The translations under genes and the position numbers were made by a program. A DNA stretch of 23,940 nt from a virus. Numbering within the stretch: position 1 is the stretch's first letter; each line of letters starts with the position of its first letter. The notes beneath the pieces are model-generated. The model searched no databases. It was given only the letters and a program-made list of their open reading frames with translations, and was not told where the DNA came from. The stretch covers positions 1 to 23,940 of the IMG/VR virus record IMGVR_UViG_3300030333_000652, one strand, 5' to 3'. Shown here in pieces: positions 7,273 to 16,677 of the stretch.

Positions 7273-7983
7273 TTAATATTTATTGTTAATGTAATAAGCT
7301 GCCCTCTCTTTAGTTGACAGTTTTCCTAAGTCAATAGTTGTATTAACATTTGATCCTTCTGGTGAATATGTAATTCCTTCATCAGCAGGTTCTCCACTTA
7401 ACTCAACTATCTTTCCTTTTAATTCTTCTATTTGTGTCATAAGTTCTCCTATAACCTCATTAGACATTTCTGTCTTATCTTCTTCAGAATCTTCTTCTGT
7501 TTGCTCTGACAATTCTTCTGTTTCTTCTTCAGCTTTTTTGCCGAATACTTTTTCTTCTAAAGCAGCAACTCGGTCTTTAATTTCTTCAAATGTTTTAGCC
7601 CAGTCAGTGTCTTCAGCGTCCGCCATTTCTTCTTTAGATTCTTCAGACAATTCTTCTTCTGTAGACTCAACTTCTTCTGATAATTCTTCTTCAGATGCTT
7701 CTACATCTTCTGCTTCCTTTTCTTCTCCAAGATCAAGAATTTCAGATTTATCTCCAATTGTCAATTTGTTTCCATTTTCCATTGTATAGCTTCCTGCTTC
7801 CAATGCTTCTGCGTTTCCATCATCAGAAACCGCAAATACTTTAGACCCAATCATAAACTGCTCATCTTCTGTAGCAACAATACGACCATCGTCTAATTTC
7901 ATTTCAGCGTAGAATTTAACGCCATAAGATTTAGGTTCATTTTTCATTTTTAAGATATTTAAAATTTTTTCGAGAGTTCCCAT
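7273..7983 (-). CDS. Acidic scaffold-like head protein
   Basis: A 236-residue protein. The first 80 residues look folded (YGVKFYAEMKLDDGRIVATE, TIGDKSEILDLGEE). The centre, about 85-175, is extremely acidic and low in complexity, with repeated EEELSEE and SEEDK-type units. A predicted coiled coil follows (MSNEVIGELMTQIEELKGKI), and the C-terminus is STKERAAYYINNKY. It sits between the prohead protease and the capsid gene, where scaffold proteins that direct capsid assembly are encoded. Acidic repeats and a coiled coil fit this role. The repeats are also visible in DNA, as near-copies of an AATTCTTCTTCAG-type unit on the plus strand. Confidence 0.65.
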   Translation of the reverse strand: MGTLEKILNILKMKNEPKSYGVKFYAEMKLDDGRIVATEDEQFMIGSKVFAVSDDGNAEALEAGSYTMENGNKLTIGDKSEILDLGEEKEAEDVEASEEELSEEVESTEEELSEESKEEMADAEDTDWAKTFEEIKDRVAALEEKVFGKKAEEETEELSEQTEEDSEEDKTEMSNEVIGELMTQIEELKGKIVELSGEPADEGITYSPEGSNVNTTIDLGKLSTKERAAYYINNKY

Positions 7984-8024
7984 AACATTAATATATATAA
8001 AAGGGTTAAAAATTGTTTATTTCT

Positions 8025-9026
8025 TTATCGTCTGACTGTCTTATTTTTAATAGCAGCACAGACTTTTGCCGCTGTTTCTTTATTACCGTATTGCTTTATT
8101 TGGTCACGCATACAATCATCCCAAGAATATTTTAACATAGCTTTACGTTTCCCATAAGCAATGTATTCTAACATTTTGTATTTTCTCTTTCGTTTCTTTT
8201 TTTTGCCGTGATCCCCTTCCATTTCTTCCTTCATAGTAGCAGAAGCGTGGTCAACACAAGGCATATATAATTTCACCCCATCAACACTATGAGTATGACT
8301 ACCAGAACAACCTTTAAACATTTCTGCATATAAATCAGCTTCTTCTTTTGTTCTAAATAATGGCTCGCCATCTAAACTTCCAACAGGTCTTAATTCGTTA
8401 GCTAAAATAACTTCTTTGATTTTGTTCATCATCACTTCATCAGGACAGTCTTCACAAACTTCGTCTAGTATGTCTTTTTGCTTAGATGCTTCAATTAGTT
8501 TATCTGTGAAGTAGCCTTCGATTGAAAAGCCCCTCACTTCTTTGTTTTTTATTTTTTCCCAAATATCAGGATTGTTTTCTGCAGATACTTGAACGAACCA
8601 CGTTCCAACAGGCATATTGTTGAAACCATACATATTAGACTTATCATATTTTTTATTCTCTTTAATCCACGATTCTACGACAGTTAAGCCCTCTACTGGC
8701 TCTTGGTGTTCAAGTGTATGATTATTGTTCCTTAGATTAGCCATAAACAGCTTCTGTGCTTGTCTTATCGTTTCTTTAGTAAAGTAAACATCATATTCTT
8801 CATTAGTTTCTTTGTCTAATCTTGGAATCTTTTTGTCAGGAATCAAAACCGCACCAATTAATTGTTTTTGTTCTTCATCAATTTTCGCAAGTGATAGAAA
8901 GTCATTATTAAAGAAAACAAAATTTTCTTCTATCGCAGGAAACTTAACAACAGAGATTGCATCAACGCCAAAGTGTTGTGCTGTTTCGTCTATTATTAGT
9001 TCTATTAGTTTTTTCTTTTTAGCCAT
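8025..9026 (-). CDS. XkdF-like prohead serine protease
   Basis: A 333-residue protein whose first 175 residues match the XkdF-like phage protease family (Peptidase_S78_2). The visible landmarks are IGAVLIPDKKIPR (57-69), DVYFTKETIRQAQKLFMANL (79-98), a His-containing NNHTLEHQ (101-108, His103 and His107), GTWFVQVSAENNPDIWEKI (141-159) and EVRGFSIEGYF (163-173), where Ser168 would be the nucleophile. Such proteases cut scaffold and capsid precursors during head maturation. A C-terminal part of about 160 residues has Cys/His groups (EVCEDCPDE, CSGSHTHS), a Lys/Arg-rich block (HGKKKKRKRKYK) and a helix (MRDQIKQYGNKETAAKVCAA). It may bind nucleic acid or metal; that is inference. It directly precedes the scaffold-like gene. 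Confidence 0.75.
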   Translation of the reverse strand: MAKKKKLIELIIDETAQHFGVDAISVVKFPAIEENFVFFNNDFLSLAKIDEEQKQLIGAVLIPDKKIPRLDKETNEEYDVYFTKETIRQAQKLFMANLRNNNHTLEHQEPVEGLTVVESWIKENKKYDKSNMYGFNNMPVGTWFVQVSAENNPDIWEKIKNKEVRGFSIEGYFTDKLIEASKQKDILDEVCEDCPDEVMMNKIKEVILANELRPVGSLDGEPLFRTKEEADLYAEMFKGCSGSHTHSVDGVKLYMPCVDHASATMKEEMEGDHGKKKKRKRKYKMLEYIAYGKRKAMLKYSWDDCMRDQIKQYGNKETAAKVCAAIKNKTVRR

Positions 9027-9058
9027 ATCATTTATAAATATAAAGTTCTTAATTTTGT

Positions 9059-10459
9059 TTATAATGTCGCCTGAATATCTAGTTCTTCTTGCAATGCTTG
9101 TGCATTAGAAATATCAGTTTCTACTACGAATGCTTGAACAGGTTGTTGTTCTCCTGTTGCTGTTCCCGTTATGTTTTCTAAGTTAGGTATTGTTCCACCG
9201 ATTCCGCCCAGTGCTTGTGGTGAAGGAACGTCTGGCGGTGGTCCATCATCACCCCCATCAGTAACGCCAGGCAATTTAGTGGACATTATTTTCTTAACAT
9301 TAGCCATACCAGCTGCAACTGCACCTATTGCTGCTATCGGACCAAATATAGGACCTGCCCCAACAGGAGGAGGTGCTAAGGCAGCTGATGCTGCTGAATA
9401 AGTATTGATTAATGCTTGACCTACTGCTAATGCTTTACCTGCTTTAGATTCTTCACCCATTAATGATGCTACTTGCCCCATTGAGTTAGCTACTATTCCT
9501 CTTTTTGTTTCTTCGGTTAATTCTGCTATTTTAACTTCTGCTTCTGCTGTTTCTTCAGCAACAACGACTGTCTTTTTTAGACTATCTTGCCTTTCTTTTT
9601 CTAAAGCATTTAGATTAGTTAATTGCTCTGACCTTTGACTTGTTATTCTTTCATCAAGATCTGCTAGTTCTGTTTTAGCGTCTATTAAGGCAACCTGTAA
9701 ATCTATATTATCTTTGTTTCTCGATAATTCTAATGCAGCTAAGTCAATCTTCTTCTGTGCTAACGCTTGTTCTTTTGCAAATTGTTCGTCTAAGACTCTT
9801 CCTAATTCTTCGTTAGCAGCTATCCTTTCTTCAAAAGTTAAACTAACATCATCTCTAATTTGTCTTTGTAATTCAGCTTCTTTTTGATATGTTAATTGTA
9901 GTTGTCTTTGTTGGGCATCAGCTAACTTAACTTCATTACGCATTTTGTTTTGTGCTTTAGCAAACTCAACTGTTTCTTTTGCACCTGCTTTTGCATTTTT
10001 AATAAAGTCACTAAAGCTTTCATTATTACCAACTACTGCTTCTTTAACGCCATTAAAAGATTCTTTAGCTAAATTCCCTGCTTCCGTAAATTCTCCTTTC
10101 AATACTTTTCCTACCGCTTTACCTAACAAACCAAGACTTCTAACAACCGATACTATGACTGTTCCGATTTTAGTGAACACATCACCTAATACAGCAGAAG
10201 CAATGTTCACTTTATCCATCACCGCCTGATTCTGTTGTAGCATTTCAGCTAGTTTAGCAAAACCAGCAACAATAAGACCAACACCCATCGCCTTGAATGC
10301 TAAACCAACACCTCTAACACCTGCTTGCATTACAGAGAAACCCCCTTTGGACGCTTTCGCACCCTTACCTGTATCTTCAACGCCTTTTTTTAATTCGTCA
10401 ACTTGCTTAATAGCGTCTTTTGCATCTACATTTATTTTTATGTTTTTTTCTACCGCCAT
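9059..10459 (-). CDS. Tail tape measure protein (short)
   Basis: A 466-residue protein. It has an N-terminal helix, hydrophobic segments at about 50-75 (AFKAMGVGLIVAGFAKLAEM) and 90-115 (IGTVIVSVVRSLGLLGKAVG), a long charged coiled-coil region at about 165-320 with many Gln, Glu, Lys and Ala, and a hydrophobic Gly/Ala/Pro segment near 350-395 (GPIFGPIAAIGAVAAGMANV). This order is typical of tape measure proteins, which set tail length and are ejected with DNA. At roughly 0.15 nm per residue the tail would be about 70 nm long, short for a siphovirus. The gene comes after the tail-tip genes, not before them as in most siphophages. Its first 10 nt overlap the 57-residue gene. Confidence 0.75.
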   Translation of the reverse strand: MAVEKNIKINVDAKDAIKQVDELKKGVEDTGKGAKASKGGFSVMQAGVRGVGLAFKAMGVGLIVAGFAKLAEMLQQNQAVMDKVNIASAVLGDVFTKIGTVIVSVVRSLGLLGKAVGKVLKGEFTEAGNLAKESFNGVKEAVVGNNESFSDFIKNAKAGAKETVEFAKAQNKMRNEVKLADAQQRQLQLTYQKEAELQRQIRDDVSLTFEERIAANEELGRVLDEQFAKEQALAQKKIDLAALELSRNKDNIDLQVALIDAKTELADLDERITSQRSEQLTNLNALEKERQDSLKKTVVVAEETAEAEVKIAELTEETKRGIVANSMGQVASLMGEESKAGKALAVGQALINTYSAASAALAPPPVGAGPIFGPIAAIGAVAAGMANVKKIMSTKLPGVTDGGDDGPPPDVPSPQALGGIGGTIPNLENITGTATGEQQPVQAFVVETDISNAQALQEELDIQATL

Positions 10460-10623
10460 AATATTCTTATTATCTGTTTAAACATTCTTTTAAAACTTGT
10501 GTGATATTCTTGCATACCATAAGCAAAGTCTAATTCTTTATCTTTGTGTTCCACTAATTGTAAGTGGTCAATACTTGGTATTATTACCTTTGCAATGCTT
10601 TCTATATATCTTTTTAATTCCAT
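10450..10623 (-). CDS. Small 57-residue protein between tail-tip and tape measure genes
   Basis: The frame reads MELKRYIESIAKVIIPSIDH, continues with LQLVEHKDKELDFAYGMQEY and ends FKRMFKQIIRILWR. It overlaps the end of the 1182-residue gene by 10 nt and the start of the tape measure gene by 10 nt, and fills a gap that would otherwise be empty. It is probably helical, basic at its end and has no membrane signal. A minor tail or chaperone role is possible from position only. Confidence 0.65.
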   Translation of the reverse strand: MELKRYIESIAKVIIPSIDHLQLVEHKDKELDFAYGMQEYHTSFKRMFKQIIRILWR

Positions 10624-13600
10624 ATTAAATAATCGTGATTTTCAAATTGTATTTTTTTACCATTTTGGAATAACGCCCAATTTTCATCAAACCCTAACGC
10701 CAAATTCTTCATCACGTTAATATCCATATCAGCGGTCAACATCCACGCTCTTTTAGTGTCTGTTTGACTATCATCTAAACCAAATCTTATGACGTTAGAA
10801 TCAATGTCAATATGAAGTGTGCAAGTAACAGGATTAACGCCTTCTCTAATTTGAAACTCTGCTTCACCACCTGTTGCACCTAATTGTGTGACCACACCTT
10901 GATTGATAACAAAAGCTGTGTAGTATGCTACCGCATCTGTCGTTCCTAATGGATAAGCTGAACTTGTTCCGCCAACTACTGTGCAAACACCTTTAACCCT
11001 AATAATAACATTTGTATTGTCAGGAATGAATAATGGCTTTTCATATGGGTTACCTTTTGGATAAGCATATCCACGTGTATTTCCTTCTGTATATCCTGTT
11101 AGAACGATTCTATGGCTTTCACCCCTATATTGTGGTCTATAGGTTGCTGTAGACTTATATTTTATGACTATATCATCTCCATAATAGTTTAAGATCTTTT
11201 GTCCGAATTTATTACTATCACTACCTCTAACAAGTGGTCTATTTGTTCCACCTAATAATCCTGTAAGAAGACTCTTTGTTTGGTCATTATCTAAAATAGA
11301 TGTTGTAGCTGTTAAGCTTTTAATTGTCATAGGTAAGCTACCAGATAAGGATAGGCAACTATACATTCCAGCATTGTTTGGGTCTTCGTCATTGATATTA
11401 AGATATCCACCATTACAAGTGCAACATTCTGGCGTTGTATATACACCAGCCCAATATGAACCAGTGATGTCAGGGGTGCAATCAGGGTCATCTTCTGGAC
11501 ACCATATGAATTGACCAAAATTAGTAGTATTTGATGTTCCTATAGTTCCTATGACATAATTGCAACCACTACAAGTTGAACGTGTATCTAAAGATTTTAT
11601 TAATGTAACTTTTGTGGATGCTTTTGCACCTACTTGGTAATTTGAAATCCCTAGTATTCTCCAATAAGTATCTTTTATAAATATCTCGTCAGCAAAGCTA
11701 AAGTTGAAAATGTCTACTTCGTTTAGATTCAAATAGCATTCCATTATTCTTGATCCTTCAGAATAAAGGTTGTCTAAATATGGTTTCCAATATTTACCAT
11801 ACAAAGTATTATTAAACCAACTACCAAATGTTGGCTGATAATTAAAGACAGTTAAATTTCCTACTAATGGTGGCGTTCCGTTCCAATATAAAGATTTATT
11901 GCCTGGACCTAAAGTATAAGTATTTCCAACAGGAGAAATATCAAAAGGACTGCATATAGGATATTCGTTTATGTTAAATGCTGTTAATGAACTCGCTGTT
12001 GCTCTATGTAAATATATATCTGTTTGCGAACCTGTAGGACCTAAAATGTCAACAGGTGTTCCTCTATACCAAAAAAGTTTAGGTTTTGTTTGTGCTATTT
12101 CATTTTCATAGATGCCTTCACTATTCTGCTTGTAGGTAAACTCATATTGAATAGCCATATTAGGCAATGATGTTCCCGCCTGTTCATCTTCACTTCTAAA
12201 AACTTGACCATTGATATATGGAGAAAACATTGATTCATTCTTCAATTCTCCTGATGCAAATTCATTATTAAATTCATCAATCTTGACGTGTCCAAAAACA
12301 TTCACATTAGGATAGCGTTCTTTAATAGACTTATTATATAAATCTACATCTTCTTGGTCTGTAAGGTGAACAACTTTTTTCTGTAGTTCCGTAGTGTCTT
12401 TAACAACAACCTCTTTTGAGGTGTCTAGCTTGTCTGTCCAGTTTTTCAATTCTCCACTACCAATAAAATCATTGTAAGGTTCTATTAATAGATTTGAAGC
12501 ATTGTCAGGGTCTGCTAAAACAACTAAATTAAATCGTTGTATGATATCTTTCAAGAATCCTCTTTGTGTTAGTTCTGGGTCAATACAAGCAGGTATATCT
12601 ACAGTAGCATCAAAGATATCATCAGAGAATCCAAACCAGTTCATTTGCACTTTACTCCAAATAGAACAGTCGCCTTCAAGATAAATAGGTGCAGATGTTG
12701 CTGGATTAGTGGGTGTTAGACTACACTGAGTCAAAGGACAAGCAATAAATCCATCACTTATGCTTCTTATTGGTCCTAAATGAATCTGTATTTGAGCAGA
12801 ACTATTAAGAGGGATTTGAGTTATATCTAAAGTGATATTTAGAGTTCCTGAATGAGGTGTTGTTGCACCCCCACTTATATCTATAGGAATATATTCTACT
12901 GCACCCTCGTATTCTTCCCCGTCTTCTTGGTTGTTAGTAGCATCCCATCCTACTAACGAATAGTTTATATGTATACCATTATAAGAACCAACCACATTAT
13001 TGAATAAGTAATTATGTGAAATAGTTATTGTTTCTTGCGTAGATGCTGTTCTTGTAAAATAAGAGTTTGCGGTATTCCATATATTGTTTTCATCGCCAAA
13101 GTCTGTGCAGTTACCACTTGGCTCTGTAATGTTAGCAGGAACAGTCACTGTTGACAGTGTAGTATAATTGACTGTATCACAACTGCAACCAGAAGGTCCG
13201 CAAGGTTGAATTATTTCGTCCTGCCAGTCCGCCCAAGCTACATTACTACCAACACTCATCACGCCACTTGGATTAGCAGCTGCATTTACTGTTGGTGTAA
13301 CAGCAGATTCTAAATAGTTAGCAGTAGTCATAAATATTTTCCCAAAATAACTATCATCTATAAAATCCGAAGTATAAGAAAATCCTGCTTGACCAAGAAT
13401 CTTTTTGAATAATGTTCTTATCTGAATAGCTGGTCTAAACTGCGTAAAACTAACACCAAATTCAGAGGCAGCTTGAACGCTACCTGTTTCATTGATAATA
13501 TCCGTAGCAGCTGTTTGGTCCATATTTAAATACCTTTCTTCATTAGGATCAAAATAAAAACCTTGTGCAGTGACAGACATTGGGTAGACAACCTTTTGAA

Positions 13601-14162
13601 CATTTGCACTTGTATCTCTCATAGAAACACCAGCAGTGTTAAGAAAGTTGGAATTGTTTCCATCCCAAGACTTGTAAAGAGTATTATTAGTTGCGTTTGT
13701 ATACGTATAGACGTGATTCAATTCTTCACTATAGCTACCATCATCATTTTTAAAAACATCTCTCAATCTTCGGTTTCCTATTATGTTAAAAAGACTTGCA
13801 CTATTAGAAATCATCACCACTTCATATTGTTGTGCTTTTTGATATACTGCTTTTAATTGTAACGCACCTTCAAACTGTGGAACTGTGCCTACATAAAGAA
13901 CTGCATCAAATTTCGTTTTTGTGCTAAAGACTAAAGTATCTAAATTAACATTATACCAATTTTCAAAGAACTGATTGTTGTTCTGTGTGAATGGTAGCTT
14001 GAACGTTTGACTATAACTTCCTTTTCTTGTTTCTGGTTCTTTGACATCGCTGAACTGAAAGTTCAATGCTACGTTTGGTGCTTCCTGTAAGTCTAACTGA
14101 TAGGTTGTGTCAGATGTTGAAGCAGTTGTTGCCTTTCTATATGCTACTAATCTTATGTTCAT
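10614..14162 (-). CDS. Large tail-tip/hub protein with Cys-rich segments
   Basis: A 1182-residue protein. Its N-terminus (EAPNVALNFQFSDVKEPETR, then GSYSQTFKLPFTQNNNQFFE) matches the start of large tail-tip or baseplate proteins of Bacteroidota phages, in which an N-terminal beta domain precedes hub-like regions. It also has KKILGQAGFSYTSDFIDDSY and SFADEIFIKDTYWRILGISN, typical of the hub. Several segments are unusually rich in Cys: CGPSGCSCD, ACPLTQC, and eight Cys within residues 864-936 (positions 864, 867, 888, 895, 913, 914, 916, 936). These may bind metal or form disulphides in the virion. It overlaps the previous tail gene by one base (TAATG). Confidence 0.7.
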   Translation of the reverse strand: MNIRLVAYRKATTASTSDTTYQLDLQEAPNVALNFQFSDVKEPETRKGSYSQTFKLPFTQNNNQFFENWYNVNLDTLVFSTKTKFDAVLYVGTVPQFEGALQLKAVYQKAQQYEVVMISNSASLFNIIGNRRLRDVFKNDDGSYSEELNHVYTYTNATNNTLYKSWDGNNSNFLNTAGVSMRDTSANVQKVVYPMSVTAQGFYFDPNEERYLNMDQTAATDIINETGSVQAASEFGVSFTQFRPAIQIRTLFKKILGQAGFSYTSDFIDDSYFGKIFMTTANYLESAVTPTVNAAANPSGVMSVGSNVAWADWQDEIIQPCGPSGCSCDTVNYTTLSTVTVPANITEPSGNCTDFGDENNIWNTANSYFTRTASTQETITISHNYLFNNVVGSYNGIHINYSLVGWDATNNQEDGEEYEGAVEYIPIDISGGATTPHSGTLNITLDITQIPLNSSAQIQIHLGPIRSISDGFIACPLTQCSLTPTNPATSAPIYLEGDCSIWSKVQMNWFGFSDDIFDATVDIPACIDPELTQRGFLKDIIQRFNLVVLADPDNASNLLIEPYNDFIGSGELKNWTDKLDTSKEVVVKDTTELQKKVVHLTDQEDVDLYNKSIKERYPNVNVFGHVKIDEFNNEFASGELKNESMFSPYINGQVFRSEDEQAGTSLPNMAIQYEFTYKQNSEGIYENEIAQTKPKLFWYRGTPVDILGPTGSQTDIYLHRATASSLTAFNINEYPICSPFDISPVGNTYTLGPGNKSLYWNGTPPLVGNLTVFNYQPTFGSWFNNTLYGKYWKPYLDNLYSEGSRIMECYLNLNEVDIFNFSFADEIFIKDTYWRILGISNYQVGAKASTKVTLIKSLDTRSTCSGCNYVIGTIGTSNTTNFGQFIWCPEDDPDCTPDITGSYWAGVYTTPECCTCNGGYLNINDEDPNNAGMYSCLSLSGSLPMTIKSLTATTSILDNDQTKSLLTGLLGGTNRPLVRGSDSNKFGQKILNYYGDDIVIKYKSTATYRPQYRGESHRIVLTGYTEGNTRGYAYPKGNPYEKPLFIPDNTNVIIRVKGVCTVVGGTSSAYPLGTTDAVAYYTAFVINQGVVTQLGATGGEAEFQIREGVNPVTCTLHIDIDSNVIRFGLDDSQTDTKRAWMLTADMDINVMKNLALGFDENWALFQNGKKIQFENHDYLIWN

Positions 14163-15640
14163 TAAGAGTTGGTATTAATCGGGTTTGCGTATTCTATTTG
14201 AATAGTATATTGAATCATCTTATCATTAGCCCTTGTCTTTCTTACAAATGAAGAATCTGTTATCATCACGCCTTGCGTAAATTCTGTGTCTGCATTTTCT
14301 ACTATGTAAACATCTGTTGACATTATTAGTTTTTCTAATAGATTAGCATCTTGTTCTGTTATCCAATCCGTATTCAAAGTTTCTTTCAATACTGCTGTTA
14401 CTTGTCTTGTTTTCTTACCTCGCATAGTATTATTGTAATACCACTTAGAAGCTCTAAAATTACCCATCATAGTGCTATAGTTATTTCTAGTAACTTCTAC
14501 TCTTTGTGTTGATTTCTTTTTGAAATTGAAATAATCATAGCATCCTAAGCTATTACGCCACGCTAATCTTCTAACTTTAAAACCTTTGCAACTTGCATCT
14601 TGTCTTATGAAATAGTAAGTGTCTGTTTTTGTAATACCAGCAGAAGATTCTCCTTTTACTGTATAATATGCCCAGCCATCAACAGCAGCATCAGATGGTT
14701 TTATTGCACTGTTTAAACTTTGCCCTTGTAAATTACCAGGACCACAACCAAAATAGATTATTCTTTCTTTATCTTCATTAGCACTACCTGGCGTCATCCC
14801 ACCAAATGCAGTAGAGTTTGTTAATGTATTTGTTCCTGTATTGAGGTCATTACCTTCTGAATCGTAGTAAATTATTTCAACTTTTCCTATATCACTATCA
14901 AAGAGTGAATTGTCATTTAAGAATGCAACCGTATGATAATCCCCCACATTTGTGGAGTCATCCCATTGAACGTAATTAATACGTCCTGATATGTTATATT
15001 CGCCACTTCCAACTTCTACATCGCTTAAAAATCTATCAGAAGAACCCTTGCCTTGAAATACGCTGAAAGCTGTTGTTTGTATGTAATCACTAGGCGATAC
15101 ATCTCGTGCAGTGAATAATGGTAAAGATGCACCCATATAGTATAGAGTGTCATTTACACTTTCTGAGCTATCTTCTGTTGGTATTGAATTTGCTGTTGTT
15201 CCGTATTCTTGATAACCTTTTACATATATAGTTTGAAGCTGTGTTCCACCAATTTTATGGTCACCATTAAGACTGTAAGGTTTTGTGGAATTGTTTTCAC
15301 CCAATTTATGGATTGTTTCAAATGGAGAACCATTGTCGTTTTGATCCCATACTGTGTCTGTTAATTGACTATTAACAATATCTCTTAAATCAAAAAATGC
15401 TCTTGCTGCATCTCCTGAAATATCTACGCTATATCCGTTTCTTCTTTGTTTTATCTTAGCTATTAATGTTCCTGATGCGTCATCTAATCTAACCTCTAAT
15501 ACCAGCTTAAAAAAGAACAAACCACTAATGTCATCTTGATACAGCATATAGCCAATCATAGGATTCCAATTGGTTATTACAGGCACTTTGTCTGCTGCAT
15601 CTACAGGTTCTTGTTCAAATGATATATTTCCTAATCCCAT
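14162..15640 (-). CDS. Tail protein, probably distal tail
   Basis: A 492-residue protein starting MGLGNISFEQEPVDAADKVP. An N-terminal beta-like domain (KLVLEVRLDDASGTLIAKIK, then RNGYSVDISGDAARAFFDLR) is followed by a polar middle rich in Gly, Ser, Thr and Asn, and a C-terminal part with GCYDYFNFKKKSTQRVEVTR and the end KMIQYTIQIEYANPINTNS. The pattern resembles tail proteins that accompany the large hub in Bacteroidota siphophages. It sits between the gp10-like neck gene and the large tail-tip gene. The exact role (distal tail or minor tail) is not decided by the sequence. Confidence 0.6.
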   Translation of the reverse strand: MGLGNISFEQEPVDAADKVPVITNWNPMIGYMLYQDDISGLFFFKLVLEVRLDDASGTLIAKIKQRRNGYSVDISGDAARAFFDLRDIVNSQLTDTVWDQNDNGSPFETIHKLGENNSTKPYSLNGDHKIGGTQLQTIYVKGYQEYGTTANSIPTEDSSESVNDTLYYMGASLPLFTARDVSPSDYIQTTAFSVFQGKGSSDRFLSDVEVGSGEYNISGRINYVQWDDSTNVGDYHTVAFLNDNSLFDSDIGKVEIIYYDSEGNDLNTGTNTLTNSTAFGGMTPGSANEDKERIIYFGCGPGNLQGQSLNSAIKPSDAAVDGWAYYTVKGESSAGITKTDTYYFIRQDASCKGFKVRRLAWRNSLGCYDYFNFKKKSTQRVEVTRNNYSTMMGNFRASKWYYNNTMRGKKTRQVTAVLKETLNTDWITEQDANLLEKLIMSTDVYIVENADTEFTQGVMITDSSFVRKTRANDKMIQYTIQIEYANPINTNS

Positions 15641-15643
15641 ATT

Positions 15644-16186
15644 CTATTCTTTTAATGATTCATCTAATGCTGCTTCTAAGTCATTAGCGAATGCTTCTGT
15701 TATTTTATCTGTCTGTTTATTTAATTCTAATGTAAATGGTTTACTAAAGAATTGTGTTCTTGTTAATCCTCTTTGGTATATTGCTCTTTGTATTAAGAAT
15801 GCTAAACTCTTTCGTGGTATAAATCTTCCATTTTTATCTCTTGCTTGAGCAAGTGGTTTTCCTACTATCCATTTGTCTATTGCACTTCTTGGAGGCATCT
15901 TAGAAGAAAACTTAAAAGGGCTATTTCCACCTCTCATTCTTCCACTGCCTTTATATCCACCTGCACCTCTAACACCTTCATCAACAAAAGCCCAGTAATC
16001 TTCAGCACCACCAAATTCAAATTCTAATGTTACTGATGAATCTGAAGCAGTAACTAAATAGTTATAGTCGTTGTATAATGTGTTTCGACTTGTTGTCTTT
16101 TTCTTTCGCTTTAATATACTCTTTCCTTCCTTGACAACATCGCCACCAAGTTTCTGTAGTGCTTGTATGGTATTAGTAAATTCCAT
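15644..16186 (-). CDS. HK97 gp10-like neck/tail completion protein
   Basis: A 180-residue basic protein. It has a Lys-rich start (EGKSILKRKKKTTSRNTLYN), a middle with FEFGGAEDYWAFVDEGVRGA and GGYKGSGRMRGGNSPFKFSS, a MPPRSAIDKWIV segment, and the C-terminal helix DKITEAFANDLEAAL. The sequence in which a Tyr/Trp-Val-Asp-Glu-Gly motif is followed by a Gly-rich loop and a pro-rich MPP segment is characteristic of gp10-like head-tail joining or tail completion proteins. Its ATG overlaps the preceding stop (TAATG), and it precedes the distal tail gene by 3 nt. Confidence 0.65.
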   Translation of the reverse strand: MEFTNTIQALQKLGGDVVKEGKSILKRKKKTTSRNTLYNDYNYLVTASDSSVTLEFEFGGAEDYWAFVDEGVRGAGGYKGSGRMRGGNSPFKFSSKMPPRSAIDKWIVGKPLAQARDKNGRFIPRKSLAFLIQRAIYQRGLTRTQFFSKPFTLELNKQTDKITEAFANDLEAALDESLKE

Positions 16187-16677
16187 TAACTATTTCCTTC
16201 TATTGGAACAATACAGAGATTGTTTGGATTAGGAACTTGAACGCTTATGTTTGCAGCCCATCCTGTTAGTGTGTTATCAAATCTAGCAGTGAAAGGCTCT
16301 GCGTTAATAGGTAGGCTTAAAACAACATCATCATCAACCCAAGATGTGGAATATAAATTATGGTGAAATTCAGCAACAACATCGTTTATAATATTTAGAG
16401 TTTGTGAGAATGTGTCAACACGACCAACACGTTGTCTGTTAGGGTCATCACCAATTTCTTCACTAATCATATCCATCACATAAATAGAAAACGTATATGT
16501 TTGAACGCCTTTGTCCATTGTTACTGTGCCTGGCTCTGCATATAGAATAATATAGTCAGTCGCACCAAGTTTGTTTAAATCTACTTCATCCATCATTCCA
16601 GAATGAAAGCTATTTATCTCATAGTGCTTTTCTGCTATTGTTTCTAAATATCCAACTACGTTTCTAAAAGTTATCAT
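16186..16677 (-). CDS. Tail terminator-like protein
   Basis: A 163-residue protein starting MITFRNVVGYLETIAEKHYE. It has an alternating alpha/beta outline: NVVGYLETIAEKHYE, ATDYIILYAEPGTVTMDKGV with TYTFSIYVMD, a helical segment DTFSQTLNIINDVVAEFHHN, and a beta end ANISVQVPNPNNL. This, its size and its place between the tail chaperone and the gp10-like gene fit a tail terminator, which caps the tail tube and joins the head. Alternative: another minor tail protein. It overlaps the chaperone extension frame by 14 bp. Confidence 0.55.
   Translation of the reverse strand: MITFRNVVGYLETIAEKHYEINSFHSGMMDEVDLNKLGATDYIILYAEPGTVTMDKGVQTYTFSIYVMDMISEEIGDDPNRQRVGRVDTFSQTLNIINDVVAEFHHNLYSTSWVDDDVVLSLPINAEPFTARFDNTLTGWAANISVQVPNPNNLCIVPIEGNS

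Noticed and set aside
7600-7720. Short DNA repeats that might be a repeat array
   Set aside because: They are imperfect and follow the Glu/Ser codon repeats of the scaffold-like protein; no spacers, no CRISPR.
7538-7789. Plus-strand Ser-rich frame opposite the scaffold-like gene
   Set aside because: It is the antisense of the acidic GAA/GAG repeats and gives a Ser-only composition; not a gene.
9171-10481. Plus-strand open frames opposite the tape measure gene
   Set aside because: They mirror the codon pattern of the minus-strand gene, have no start context and low-complexity Pro/Ala/Ser content; shadows.
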